The notes below the pieces were generated by a model. That model searched no databases. It saw nothing but the letters and a program-made list of their open reading frames with translations, and was not told the origin of the DNA. Shown in pieces: positions 17,038 through 26,096 of a stretch of DNA of 41,366 nucleotides. Location: NCBI GenBank assembly GCA_017553695.1, contig JAFZKG010000145.1:1-41366 (forward strand). Direction: 5' to 3'. Each line of letters starts with the position of its first letter. Position 1 is the stretch's first letter. Made by a program: the position numbers and the translations under genes. This stretch comes from Lachnospiraceae bacterium. GTDB taxonomy: Bacteria > Bacillota > Clostridia > Lachnospirales > Lachnospiraceae.

Positions 17038-18393
17038 TTAAAACAACCCTTTCATGCCACGTTTTCCAAGTAAGCCCCGCATGCCTTTTCCGCTCATCAT
17101 GCCGTTGATGCCGCCCATCTGCTTGATCGCTTTTCTGGACTGTTCAAACTGTTTTACCATACGGTTCACTTCCATGATGTCCACGCCTGCGCCTTTCGCG
17201 ATCCGATTCTTCCGGGATGGATTCAAGATCTTCGGATTCCGGCGTTCCTTTACGGTCATGGATGAGATGATCGCTTCCATCTTTGCCAGTTTGGCATCAT
17301 CGATCGAAAGCGCGCTGCCGTTCATACCAGGCATCAGTTTCAGTACTTCGGCAAGTCCGCCCATCTGCTTCATCTGCTTCATGGAGATCAGATAGTCCTC
17401 AAAGTTGATGTCATTCTTTTTTAGCCGGGCTGCCATGTCCCGGGCTTCTTCCTCGTCCACGGCTGCCTCTGCCTTTTCAATCAGGGAAAGCACATCGCCC
17501 ATACCGAGAATCCGGCTTGCCATACGGTCCGGATAGAACTGTTCCAGATCGGAAAGTTTTTCGCCCATGCCGGCGTAGATGATCGGAACACCCGTCACGG
17601 CTCTTACTGATAAAGCTGCGCCGCCTCTCGCATCGCCGTCCAGTTTTGTCAGGATGACACCGTCAATGCCGATCCGGTCCTGGAATCCCTGCGCGATGTT
17701 CACAGCATCCTGGCCGGTCATGGCATCGACCACCAGGATCGTCCTGGTGACCGGAATGGTGTTCTTGATCTCTTCGAGTTCTGCCATCATGTCGTCATCG
17801 ATCTGCAGACGTCCTGCGGTATCGATGATGATCACATTCTTATTATTATCTTCCGCGTATTTCAGCGCTGCTTTCGCGATCTCGCTCGCCTTGTGGTCCG
17901 TTCCCATTTCAAACAGCGGGATGCCAACCTTTTCAGCGTTGACGCGCAGCTGTTCGATGGCAGCCGGACGGTAAATGTCGCAGGCGACCAAAAGCGGCCG
18001 TTTGCCCTGCTCTTTCAGTTTGCCGGCCAGTTTTGCGGCCGTTGTCGTTTTACCGGAACCCTGCAGGCCAGCCATCATGATGATGGTCTTTGCCATTCCC
18101 GGAAGAAGTTCCAGCTCACATGGCTCGCCGCCCATGAGGTTGATCATCTCCTCATTGACGATCTTGATCACCATCTGTCCCGGAGAAAGACTCTTCATGA
18201 CATCTTCTCCGACCGCCCGTTCTTTTACAGTGGCATTGAACTGCTTGACCACCTTAAAGTTGACGTCGGCTTCCAGAAGCGCCATCCGGACTTCCTTCAG
18301 GGCTTCATCGACATCTGCCTCCGTCAGCAGACCTTTGCCGCGGAGTTTCTTGAATACGTTCTGCAGTTTTTCCGATAGATTCTCAAATGCCAT
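17038..18393 (-). CDS. ffh: Signal recognition particle protein Ffh
   Basis: A 451-residue SRP54 homologue that binds 4.5S/6S scRNA and hands signal-sequence-bearing ribosomes to FtsY. The N domain (about 1-85) is followed by the GTPase G domain with [15 protein letters not shown] (about 107-121), [17 protein letters not shown] and GxGEK (GMGEK). The Met-rich M domain (about 325-451) has [20 protein letters not shown] and KRGMKGLF at the end. It begins 1 bp after the ylxM stop. Confidence 0.98.
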   Translation of the reverse strand: MAFENLSEKLQNVFKKLRGKGLLTEADVDEALKEVRMALLEADVNFKVVKQFNATVKERAVGEDVMKSLSPGQMVIKIVNEEMINLMGGEPCELELLPGMAKTIIMMAGLQGSGKTTTAAKLAGKLKEQGKRPLLVACDIYRPAAIEQLRVNAEKVGIPLFEMGTDHKASEIAKAALKYAEDNNKNVIIIDTAGRLQIDDDMMAELEEIKNTIPVTRTILVVDAMTGQDAVNIAQGFQDRIGIDGVILTKLDGDARGGAALSVRAVTGVPIIYAGMGEKLSDLEQFYPDRMASRILGMGDVLSLIEKAEAAVDEEEARDMAARLKKNDINFEDYLISMKQMKQMGGLAEVLKLMPGMNGSALSIDDAKLAKMEAIISSMTVKERRNPKILNPSRKNRIAKGAGVDIMEVNRMVKQFEQSRKAIKQMGGINGMMSGKGMRGLLGKRGMKGLF

Positions 18394-18394
18394 G

Positions 18395-18709
18395 CTATAA
18401 CAGTTCCAGTATGTTCTCTGCCTTTTCTTTTGCCTCTTTCAGGCTTTTGCAGCTTTCGATCTCTTTTACTTTCGTTTTCACTTCCAGGAATTTTGCGACC
18501 AGTTGCAGTTTTTCCTCATAGCCATCCAGGATCATTCCGACCCTGCGGATCAGATCATGCACGCCCTGGCGGCTGATCCTGTATTCCTGCGCGATCTCAG
18601 CGAGAGAAAGATCCTCCTGCACATATGCGCCATAGATCTCCTTCTGACGGTCCGTCAGCAGATCTCCGTAAAAATCATATAACAATGATCGTTTTACAAA
18701 CTCTTCCAT
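18395..18709 (-). CDS. ylxM: YlxM-type helix-turn-helix protein (SRP operon)
   Basis: A 104-residue protein of the UPF0122 family. The centre holds a sigma-70 region-4-like helix-turn-helix: TDRQKEIYGAYVQEDLSLAEIAQEYRISRQGVHDLIRR. In Firmicutes ylxM almost always precedes ffh, and the protein has been linked to SRP function in streptococci. The C-terminal half is charged and helical. It is the first gene of the SRP/trmD run. Confidence 0.92.
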   Translation of the reverse strand: MEEFVKRSLLYDFYGDLLTDRQKEIYGAYVQEDLSLAEIAQEYRISRQGVHDLIRRVGMILDGYEEKLQLVAKFLEVKTKVKEIESCKSLKEAKEKAENILELL

Positions 18710-18729
18710 CTTTCTTCACGCACTGTGGT

Positions 18730-18813
18730 ATCTTACTATCTGACCGGCATGTTGTCAAGTATTTTTACTTGACATATCTTTGCGTTGACGCCCTTGTGAA
18801 ATAATGATTAAAT
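18730..18813. promoter_or_regulatory. Divergent promoters sharing a TTGACA palindrome
   Basis: The inverted repeat TGTCAAGTA (18753-18761) / TACTTGACA (18766-18774) presents a TTGACA on each strand. On the minus strand TTGACA, 17 bp, TAAGAT (18730-18735) gives a near-ideal promoter for ylxM-ffh. On the plus strand the better pair is TTGACG (18785-18790), 17 bp, TTAAAT (18808-18813), driving the lipoprotein at 18862. The palindrome could also be an operator. Confidence 0.7.
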
Positions 18814-18861
18814 AAGCATATATTTTTAGGAAAGTATTTCATTTATCGGAGTGTATGCATT

Positions 18862-20505
18862 ATGAAAAAGACGATTTCGATCATTCTTGCAACCTTGCTT
18901 CTTGCTGCACTGGTTCTTTCCGGATGCTCCAAAAAAGAAAGTGATCCGGCAAAGATGCGGTATCTGGCAGCAGAGGGCACTACCGTCGTCACGTATGCCA
19001 AAGATGATGAGGGAAAGATTGTCCCGGCGGGTGTGGCAGTACGAGGTAGTCAGGTCACGATCCAGGGAAAGACCATCACACAGGATGAGATCAACTATGA
19101 GCCTTCCAAGGTCGACGATGAAACGACCATCTATTACTGTGAGACGGATCTGGTGGAATCTCTGGAGGAGTGCGCACGGGAGACAGAAAAGTATGTCCGT
19201 ACGCCGGTCACGACCTATGTGACCCCGGGAGACTGCACGATCGCGGGCTTTATCAAGAAAGGCGCAAAGCTTTCCATCACAGGCTTTGATGAAATGAATG
19301 ACGGTGTCGTCAATATGTACCGTGTGAAAGATGAAGGCGGAAACGAAGCCTGGGTCTACAGCAAATATCTGGTGGACAGTCAGGAAGCAGCCGACGCGGT
19401 GAATCAGCAGTACTACGATCTGAATAAAGACAAGATCTATGACGGTCTGGAGCTTTATGGCGGAAGCCCGGCAAAACTGGATTATTATCCTTATGACAAA
19501 ACCGTTCCGGGCGCTCCTTCGCAGCCGTCAGAGGTCCGGGCTTACTATCTGAATGCCGGATGCATCGATGGAATCGAATACTACATCGACTGCGCAAAGG
19601 CTGCCGGAGCCAATGCTCTGGTCATTGATATCAAGGATGGAAACCTTGCTTATCACGCAGAGGTTGCCAAAGAATATTCCCCATCTTCTTATGAAGCTGC
19701 TTACCACAACAATGAGGATTACAAAGCAGGCATCGCAAAAGTAAAGGAAGCCGGCATCTGGACGATCGGCCGTATCGTGGTCTTTAATGATCAGTACTTT
19801 GCGGATGACAATCCGGATGAGTGCATCATGAGTTTCGGTGAAAATCAGGGATGGCCGTCCGCATATTCCAGAAGAGCCTGGGAATACAACGTGAAGCTGG
19901 CTATTTCTGCAGTAGAAGAGATGGGCTTCGATGAGATCCAGTTTGACTATGTCCGGTTCCCGGAAAATTCCTACAGTTTATCCGATTCCGGTGGTGCTGA
20001 TTTCCGAAATCGCTATGATGAAGAAAAGGCGGAAGCAGTCCAGAATTTCTGTTTCTACGCAACAGACTCCATCCATGCGGCAGGCGCTTATTTCTCCGTC
20101 GATGTGTTCGGTGAATGCTCCGACGGTTATGTAACGGCTTATGGCCAGTACTGGCCTGCCATCTCCAATATCGTGGATGCCGTCAGTTCTATGCCATACA
20201 TCGATCACTTCGGACGGGAATCCTATACCTGGCAGGATGGCTATTCCACCATGTACAACTGGGCAAAAGGTGCTGCAGAAGCACAGCAGATCACGCCGAC
20301 TCCGGCTGCAGCAAGAACATGGCTGACCTGCTATGCTGTCCCATATTGGGACCCGGAAATCCCGGTAACCGCTGGTTTCCTGAGTGATCAGATCCAGGCC
20401 CTTTGGGATGCAGGCATCGGTGATGGCGGTTTCATTACCTGGAACGTTGCTTCGAACCTCGACATTTATTATGAAGTCGTGCCTGCCTTCCAGGCACAGT
20501 ATTGA
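18862..20505 (+). CDS. Lipoprotein with putative glycoside hydrolase domain
   Basis: A 547-residue exported lipoprotein: the signal peptide ends in the lipobox LSGCSKK (Cys 22). An SH3-like cell-wall-binding module is likely at about 115-172 (TPVTTYVTPGDC...EAWVYSKYL). Residues about 210-515 resemble the TIM-barrel putative glycosyl hydrolase family formerly DUF4015. Landmarks are ANALVIDIKDGNLAY, GIWTIGRIVVFNDQYFA, the acidic strand FDEIQFDYVRFPE and SVDVFGE. By context it may cut a polysaccharide in the cell wall; the substrate is not known. It is a monocistronic unit with its own promoter and terminator. Confidence 0.82.
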   Translation: MKKTISIILATLLLAALVLSGCSKKESDPAKMRYLAAEGTTVVTYAKDDEGKIVPAGVAVRGSQVTIQGKTITQDEINYEPSKVDDETTIYYCETDLVESLEECARETEKYVRTPVTTYVTPGDCTIAGFIKKGAKLSITGFDEMNDGVVNMYRVKDEGGNEAWVYSKYLVDSQEAADAVNQQYYDLNKDKIYDGLELYGGSPAKLDYYPYDKTVPGAPSQPSEVRAYYLNAGCIDGIEYYIDCAKAAGANALVIDIKDGNLAYHAEVAKEYSPSSYEAAYHNNEDYKAGIAKVKEAGIWTIGRIVVFNDQYFADDNPDECIMSFGENQGWPSAYSRRAWEYNVKLAISAVEEMGFDEIQFDYVRFPENSYSLSDSGGADFRNRYDEEKAEAVQNFCFYATDSIHAAGAYFSVDVFGECSDGYVTAYGQYWPAISNIVDAVSSMPYIDHFGRESYTWQDGYSTMYNWAKGAAEAQQITPTPAAARTWLTCYAVPYWDPEIPVTAGFLSDQIQALWDAGIGDGGFITWNVASNLDIYYEVVPAFQAQY

Positions 20506-20529
20506 TCCTGCTGAACAGAATATGATCAC

Positions 20530-20556
20530 GGGGCCCTCTTAAAAGGGCCCCTTTTT
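20530..20556 (+). terminator. Terminator of the glycoside-hydrolase-like gene
   Basis: GGGGCCCT (20530-20537) pairs with AGGGCCCC (20544-20551), followed by TTTTT. It overlaps the 3' end of the convergent kinase gene, whose stop codon lies in the loop. Confidence 0.88.
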
Positions 20557-21315
20557 CATGCATTGACGCAGATCATAAAGAAGGCTCTCTGCACCCTGAT
20601 ACCGCTCTTCCGGATCTTGCCGAAGGCACTTGTCAACGACCTCACAAATCCGTTTCGGGATATCCTTCCGCAGATGGTCAAGCGGATAAGGGAAGCCTCC
20701 TTCCTCTTCCGGGTCCAGGCCGGTCAGCATGAAATACATGGTCGCGCCAAGTCCGTAAATATCTGTCCGGATGTCACTCTGGCAAAAGCTTCCCCGAAAC
20801 TGCTCCGGTGCGGCGTACCCCAGGGTTCCGACACAGACCTCATCTGCATCGCACCTTCGTGCATATTCCTTTGCTGCTCCGAAATCGATCAGCCGGATAT
20901 TCCCATCCGCATCGATCATCAGATTGTCCGGTTTCAGATCCCGGTAAATGATGGGCGGCTTCCGGGAATGGAGATATTGCAGGATGTCCGCAATCTTCTC
21001 TGTAATCCGGACCGTCTCACGTGCGGAAAGCATCCTTCGTTTCCGGACATAATGCTTCAGGCTGACGCCGGGAAAGAATTCTTCCACAAGCAGGAGCCCT
21101 TCCGGCGTATCATACTGTCCTTTCAGGCGGATGATCCCTTCGTGATCCAGTTTCTGTAAAATCCACCCTTCCTGACTGTACGGACTCTTTATGAGTTTTG
21201 CCACAACAAGCGCATTCTCCTTCCGGTCACGCGCCAGAAACACTTCCGAACCACTGCCGCTCTCAAACCGCTTGCCCAATTCAAAGCGGCCTGCTGCCAA
21301 TTGTCCTGTCTGCAT
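20539..21315 (-). CDS. Stand-alone Ser/Thr protein kinase
   Basis: A 258-residue protein that is only a Hanks-type kinase domain. The Gly-rich loop is ESGSGSEVFLA (18-28), the ATP-binding Lys is K40 (VVAKLIK), the catalytic loop is YRDLKPDN (D126) and the Mg-binding motif is DFG (144-146). The activation segment ends GTLGYAAPEQF. All key residues are present, so it should be active. Unlike PrkC/StkP it has no membrane helix and no PASTA domains, and no phosphatase partner is adjacent, so it is probably a soluble kinase with an unknown target. The weak ribosome site leaves the start slightly uncertain. Confidence 0.88.
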   Translation of the reverse strand: MQTGQLAAGRFELGKRFESGSGSEVFLARDRKENALVVAKLIKSPYSQEGWILQKLDHEGIIRLKGQYDTPEGLLLVEEFFPGVSLKHYVRKRRMLSARETVRITEKIADILQYLHSRKPPIIYRDLKPDNLMIDADGNIRLIDFGAAKEYARRCDADEVCVGTLGYAAPEQFRGSFCQSDIRTDIYGLGATMYFMLTGLDPEEEGGFPYPLDHLRKDIPKRICEVVDKCLRQDPEERYQGAESLLYDLRQCMKKGPF

Positions 21316-21365
21316 TTAAAATTTCTGTCTATGAAAACACCGGGAGACTCCCCGCAGATCCAGGC

Positions 21366-21394
21366 AAAAATTAACACAGCCCGGAAGGCTGTGT
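21366..21394 (-). terminator. Terminator of the htpG-mrp-phosphoribosyltransferase run
   Basis: On the minus strand ACACAGCC pairs with GGCTGTGT around TTCCG, followed by TAATTTTT. It lies about 30 bp after the stop at 21427. Confidence 0.82.
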
Positions 21395-21426
21395 CAATGT
21401 AAACATTATGAATATTGAAAGAACGA

Positions 21427-21987
21427 TCACTCAAGCGGTTCGCCTTCCGCATCAAACAGTGGAAGCTTCTCCAGATAGATGATGTCATCGCGTTTTGCCG
21501 CGTCACCTTCTGCCAGGATTGCCATACGGCCGACAACGATACCGCCAGCCTGCTTCACCAGTTCTTCTACGGCCGCAATGGATTCTCCTGTTGAGATCAC
21601 GTCATCCAGAAGCAGGATCCTCTTCCCTTCCATCTTCTTTGCGTCTGCCCCATCCATATAGAGCTTCTGCACGCCCTTTGTTGTGATGGACTGTACCGTT
21701 GTTTCAAAGACACCGTTCATATAAAGTTTCGGCGCTTTCCGGACCAGAAAGTATTCGTTCTGTCCACTCTGTCTAGCCATTTCATGGATCAGCGGGATTG
21801 CCTTTGCTTCCGGCGCCACCAGATAATCATATTCCGGCGCGATCTTCAGAAGTGCTCCTGCTGCTGCCACAGTCAGTTCCACGTCGCCGAAAATGACGAA
21901 TGCTCCGATCGCCAATTCATCTGATGCCTTGCAGATCGGCAGTGCTCTTTCACATCCGGCAATTGTCATCTTATATTCTGTCTTCAT
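21427..21987 (-). CDS. Phosphoribosyltransferase family protein (apt/xpt-like)
   Basis: A 186-residue type I phosphoribosyltransferase. The PRPP-binding motif is RILLLDDVISTGES (about 123-136). Length and the YLVAPEAKAIPLIHEMA segment are similar to adenine and xanthine phosphoribosyltransferases, which salvage purine bases. The base specificity cannot be read. The start is 3 bp after the stop of the binding-protein gene upstream, so the pairing of a salvage-type enzyme with an exported binding protein is tight. A terminator follows. Confidence 0.82.
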   Translation of the reverse strand: MKTEYKMTIAGCERALPICKASDELAIGAFVIFGDVELTVAAAGALLKIAPEYDYLVAPEAKAIPLIHEMARQSGQNEYFLVRKAPKLYMNGVFETTVQSITTKGVQKLYMDGADAKKMEGKRILLLDDVISTGESIAAVEELVKQAGGIVVGRMAILAEGDAAKRDDIIYLEKLPLFDAEGEPLE

Positions 21988-21990
21988 AAT

Positions 21991-23208
21991 CTACTCCTGT
22001 TTCTTTCCAATACTTTCCGGCGTCAGTATCTGACTCCACTTACTGATTCCTACGGAATGCGCGTCATAGATCCACTGGGATGCCGCGCACGGAAGCGTGA
22101 CCGCATGTGCCTCATCAAAGTGCACCGGTCCCAGCACGGTCTCGATATTCAGCTCTGTTGCGGCCTTCACGATGGAGTCGGCATCAATCGCCATGGCTCT
22201 TTTCAAAGCTTCAACTGCGACCTCCACAATACCGTGCTTATAGCCCAGCGATTCCGGACAAGGAGCCACATATTCACTGTCCCACCATTCCTTAAGACCT
22301 GCGCCATCCTGCCCCGTCAGGGATGACTGGTAGGTGAACGACGGACCCCAGGCAACTGCCGTATACGTTCCATCAAACGCGCTTCCCAGAGAAGCAGCTC
22401 CAAGTGCGTCATAATACAGATGCTCATTGACCAGCATGCAGCATTTCAGTTCTACACCTGCCTCATCCAGATCGTTTTTCAGGCTGAGATACGTGCCGGT
22501 ATCCAGATAGCACAGAATGCCGTCCGCCTTTGCTTCCGAAAGTGTTCTGGCAAGATTGCCGGTGAAATTGTATTCCCTGACCGTGATCCTGTTATTTGCG
22601 CAGTAAGAGATCACTGCCTTTGAGAAGGCTTCTGCCGCGCTGCTTTCATCCGTGATCAGTCCCAGACTGGTCAGGTCTGTTTCCGTCCATACGTCCCGGA
22701 AGGCATCCAGTCTGCTCATCGTTCCGGCAGAAATGAGGAAGGAATAGGTGTGGTCTCCCTGTGCCAGCCAGGTCTCCATATCTGCATCACAGCAGAAGCA
22801 AGGCACCTTTTTCTCCTCGCAGATCTGTGAGACCGGATCAACCGTGCTGCTGGTGTGGGAAACAATGATCAGATCCACATTTTCCTCTTCGATCAGCCGG
22901 ATCGCTGCTTCCTTCGCGCCTTCTTCCGTGGAGCAGGAATCCGCAAGCAGATACCGGACCATCAGTTTTTTATCCAGTGCATCAATGAAAATGCCGCCGT
23001 TCTCATTCAATTCTTTAACGGCTGCTTTCTCCGCTTCCAGCGTACCATATCCGTATTCCGCGAATTCTCCTGACATCGGACAGATACGGCCGATCGTCAC
23101 ATAATTCTTTTTGGACGTTTTTTGCGCAGTCTGCGAACAGCTGCACAGGATTCCTGTGCAGCACAATAGCAGTATGATCGCAATAGCAGAAAAGATCCGC
23201 TTTTTCAT
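21991..23208 (-). CDS. Substrate-binding lipoprotein, LivJ/Peripla_BP_6 type
   Basis: A 405-residue exported lipoprotein with a hydrophobic signal and lipobox around LCSCS. The body is the type I periplasmic-binding fold of branched-chain amino acid or amide transporters: IGRICPMSGEFAEYGYGTLEAEKAAVKELNENGG is the standard N-terminal segment, and DLIIVSHTSSTVDPVSQICEEKKVPCFC the next. No permease or ATPase gene (livHMGF) is adjacent, so it may serve a transporter encoded elsewhere or act as a sensor. It lies 7 bp downstream of mrp and 3 bp upstream of the phosphoribosyltransferase gene. A purine or nucleoside ligand is only a guess from that neighbour. Confidence 0.82.
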   Translation of the reverse strand: MKKRIFSAIAIILLLCCTGILCSCSQTAQKTSKKNYVTIGRICPMSGEFAEYGYGTLEAEKAAVKELNENGGIFIDALDKKLMVRYLLADSCSTEEGAKEAAIRLIEEENVDLIIVSHTSSTVDPVSQICEEKKVPCFCCDADMETWLAQGDHTYSFLISAGTMSRLDAFRDVWTETDLTSLGLITDESSAAEAFSKAVISYCANNRITVREYNFTGNLARTLSEAKADGILCYLDTGTYLSLKNDLDEAGVELKCCMLVNEHLYYDALGAASLGSAFDGTYTAVAWGPSFTYQSSLTGQDGAGLKEWWDSEYVAPCPESLGYKHGIVEVAVEALKRAMAIDADSIVKAATELNIETVLGPVHFDEAHAVTLPCAASQWIYDAHSVGISKWSQILTPESIGKKQE

Positions 23209-23215
23209 CTCTGTC

Positions 23216-24076
23216 TTATAACTCCGTGATCACCCGGATCGCCTCTCCCAGGGTATCATTCTGAACTTCTTCAAATCTACCCTTATCGGAAAGAGCTGCC
23301 AGTTCCGGACGGATTGGCATTTTGCCAAGCACCGGAACGCCGATGGCAGCCGCGATGGATTCGATCATGCTGTCTCCGAAAACATGGATCTTCTTCCCAC
23401 AGTCCGGGCATTCCAGATAGCTGTAGTTTTCAACGATTCCAAGAACCGGGACATTCATTGCCACGGCCATATTATATGCTTTCTTAACGATCATTGTGAC
23501 CAGGCTCTGCGGGCTGGTGACGATTACGACGCCATCCACCGGAAGAGACTGGAACACGGTCAAAGGCACATCGCCCGTTCCCGGAGGGAGGTCGACCAGA
23601 AGGTAGTCCAGTTCGCCCCAGATCACGTCTGTCCAGAACTGTTTGACAACACTTGCCAGTACCGGCCCTCTCCAGATGACCGGCGTTTCTTCGTCATCCA
23701 GAAGCATGTTGACACTGATGACGCGGATCCCGCCTTCTGTTTCCATTGGGAAGATTCCTTCTTCACTGCCAGTAGCATTTCCTTTCAGTCCGAACATTTT
23801 CTGGATCGATGGGCCTGTAATGTCTGCATCCAGGATGCCGACTTTGAATCCCTTTCTTGCCAGCTCGACAGCCAGACAGCCCGTCACGAAGGACTTGCCG
23901 ACACCGCCCTTGCCGCTGACGACAGCGATCACGTTCTTAATATTACTGAACTGATTCTGCTCTTCCAGGAAACTTTCCGGTCCCATCTTGCTCGGACAAT
24001 TGTCCGCATGCTCACATCCGGCACACTTTTCCTCTGTACAGCCTTCCTCTTCTCTGAGGTCTTTTTCTTCTGCCAT
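23216..24076 (-). CDS. mrp: Mrp/ApbC-type iron-sulfur carrier ATPase
   Basis: A 286-residue P-loop ATPase of the Mrp/Nbp35 family that binds and transfers Fe-S clusters. The deviant Walker A is SGKGGVGKS (54-62) and ILDADITGPS is the Walker A' region. A Cys-rich N-terminus (C13, C18, C21, C27) matches the Nbp35-like extension found in clostridial members. The scaffold CxxC is CPDC near residue 227. It lies 23 bp downstream of htpG with AGGAG and no terminator between, so it probably belongs to the heat-shock transcript. Confidence 0.92.
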   Translation of the reverse strand: MAEEKDLREEEGCTEEKCAGCEHADNCPSKMGPESFLEEQNQFSNIKNVIAVVSGKGGVGKSFVTGCLAVELARKGFKVGILDADITGPSIQKMFGLKGNATGSEEGIFPMETEGGIRVISVNMLLDDEETPVIWRGPVLASVVKQFWTDVIWGELDYLLVDLPPGTGDVPLTVFQSLPVDGVVIVTSPQSLVTMIVKKAYNMAVAMNVPVLGIVENYSYLECPDCGKKIHVFGDSMIESIAAAIGVPVLGKMPIRPELAALSDKGRFEEVQNDTLGEAIRVITEL

Positions 24077-24099
24077 GATTCCTATCTCCTATGTATTTT

Positions 24100-25995
24100 T
24101 TACTTCGTCAATAATACCATTATCCGGTTGCTGCGCGCAATGAATTTTGACATTTCCTCCGGCGTCAGCGGCTCATTTCCAAGCTTTGCCAGATCATAGA
24201 GCTGCTCCAGTACCATATCCGCATTTGCATCTTCCGTTTCATCCTCCAGATGCTCCATGACATACTGGACAAGCTCATTCTGATTGTTCAGCACCAGCGT
24301 GCCCGGTGTCTTCATTCCTGACATATCCGGGGCATCCATACCCATCATGCCCATCTGCGCCAGAAGATCTTCCATTCGTTTGTTTTCCTCTGAAACGGTC
24401 AGCATGGAGGAGGTCTCTGCATTCTTCAGGTTCTGGAGCCTTACTTCCAGTTTCTCATTGCCGGACAGTTTCCGCAGGCGCTCCTGGATCTTCTCTGCTT
24501 TTTCATCCAGTTCCGCCTGATCTTTTTTCGAAGTCCGCTTCTGGAAAACACGGTCCAGATCCGTATCGATGCGGAGGAACCTCACGCCTTCGTTCTTCAT
24601 CTCCAGCTGCGTGATGTAACTGGAATCGATCACATGCTCCAGATATACAGCATCCAGCTTGGCTTTTTTGAACATGTCGATATACTGTCCCTGCTTCTGT
24701 CTGTCCGAAACATAGAAGATCGTATTCTCATGCTTTTCTTTGTTTTCCTCCAGGCATTCCTTGAAGGTCAGATACTGACCTTTCAGGTTTTTGAACAGCA
24801 CATAATCGTCCATCTTCTCCGCGAACTTTTCATCTCGCAGACAGCCATACTTGATGAACGGGGAAATGTCATCCCAGTACTTTTCATATTCTTCTTTTTC
24901 CGTTTTATACATACCGGAAAGTTTGTCCGCCACTTTCTTGGTAATGTAGTCTGATATCTTCGTCACAAAACCGTCGTTCTGCAACGCACTTCTGGATACA
25001 TTCAGCGGCAGGTCCGGACAGTCAATGACGCCTTTCAGGAGCAACAGAAATTCCGGGATCACCTCTTTGATGTTATCTGCAATGAAAACCTGATTGTTAT
25101 ACAGCTTGATCGTTCCCTCGATGCTTTCATACTGATTCGTGATCTTCGGGAAATACAGGATTCCTTTCAGGTTGAACGGATAATCCATGTTCAGATGGAT
25201 CCAGAACAGCGGCTCTTTATAATCGTTGAAGACTTTCCGGTAAAAGGCCAGGTAATCTTCCTTCTTGCATTCATTCGGATGCTTCGTCCAAAGCGGATGG
25301 ATCTCGTTGACCGGCTTCGGCTCTTCCGGCTCTTCTCCTTCCTTCGGCTCCTTTCCGATCGCGTCCGTATTCACGAAGTAGATTTCTTCCGGCATGAAGG
25401 AACAGTATTTGTTCAGCACTTCTTTCACGCGGTATTCATTGCTGAACTCATAGCAGTCCTCATTCAGGTACAGTGTCACTTCCGTTCCGACGTTTGTCTT
25501 ATCGGAGTCCGTCATTTCAAACTCCGTGCCGCCGTTGCATTCCCAGTAGACAGCCTTTGCCCCTTCCTGATAGGAAAGCGTCTCGATGGTCACCTTATCC
25601 GCCACCATGAATGCTGAATAAAAGCCCAGTCCGAAATGTCCGATGATCTGGTCCTCGTTTGCCTTGTCTTTATATTTCTCCAGGAAGTCCGTTGCACCGC
25701 TGAACGCGATCTGGTTGATATATTCCTTAACCTCGTCCGCTGTCATGCCGATGCCGTTATCGATCACCTTCAGCGTCTTCTTCGTCGGGTTCGCGATCAC
25801 CTGGATCGAGAAATGATTCCCCTCCGGGAACTGGTACTCACCCATGATCTCCAGCTTCCGCAATTTTGTGATGGCGTCACAGCCGTTCGAGACCAGCTCT
25901 CTTAAAAAAATGTCATGATCGGAATAAAGCCACTTTTTAATGATAGGGAAGATGTTCTCGCTGTTGATCGACAGATTTCCCTTTTCTTTACTCAT
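24100..25995 (-). CDS. htpG: Molecular chaperone HtpG (Hsp90)
   Basis: A 631-residue Hsp90 dimeric ATPase chaperone. The GHKL ATP-binding N-domain shows FLRELVSNGCDAITKLR, VIDNGIGMTADEVKEYINQIAFSG and IGHFGLGFYSAFMVADKV. The middle domain has LYFPK and NVSRSALQND segments. The C-terminal dimerisation domain ends near KLGNEPLTPEEMSKFIARSNRIM. The start is the ATG at 25993-25995, 8 nt after GGAG; a GTG three codons upstream is too close to that site. A perfect CIRCE precedes the gene, so HrcA control is expected. It heads a run with mrp, the binding protein and the phosphoribosyltransferase. Confidence 0.97.
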   Translation of the reverse strand: MSKEKGNLSINSENIFPIIKKWLYSDHDIFLRELVSNGCDAITKLRKLEIMGEYQFPEGNHFSIQVIANPTKKTLKVIDNGIGMTADEVKEYINQIAFSGATDFLEKYKDKANEDQIIGHFGLGFYSAFMVADKVTIETLSYQEGAKAVYWECNGGTEFEMTDSDKTNVGTEVTLYLNEDCYEFSNEYRVKEVLNKYCSFMPEEIYFVNTDAIGKEPKEGEEPEEPKPVNEIHPLWTKHPNECKKEDYLAFYRKVFNDYKEPLFWIHLNMDYPFNLKGILYFPKITNQYESIEGTIKLYNNQVFIADNIKEVIPEFLLLLKGVIDCPDLPLNVSRSALQNDGFVTKISDYITKKVADKLSGMYKTEKEEYEKYWDDISPFIKYGCLRDEKFAEKMDDYVLFKNLKGQYLTFKECLEENKEKHENTIFYVSDRQKQGQYIDMFKKAKLDAVYLEHVIDSSYITQLEMKNEGVRFLRIDTDLDRVFQKRTSKKDQAELDEKAEKIQERLRKLSGNEKLEVRLQNLKNAETSSMLTVSEENKRMEDLLAQMGMMGMDAPDMSGMKTPGTLVLNNQNELVQYVMEHLEDETEDANADMVLEQLYDLAKLGNEPLTPEEMSKFIARSNRIMVLLTK

Positions 25996-26037
25996 ATCAA
26001 TCACTCCTTTTTTCGTGTATTTGATTCCATGACTATT

Positions 26038-26064
26038 TTAGCACTCTCTCGCCGAGAGTGCTAA
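26038..26064. promoter_or_regulatory. CIRCE element (HrcA operator) of htpG
   Basis: TTAGCACTC (26038-26046), nine bases, GAGTGCTAA (26056-26064): an exact match to the consensus. It sits 43 bp before the htpG start. HrcA bound here represses until heat stress titrates GroEL. No clear minus-strand -35/-10 pair was resolved next to it. Confidence 0.97.
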
Positions 26065-26096
26065 TACTTTTTTTAAAATCTTCCTGATTTTTGTCA

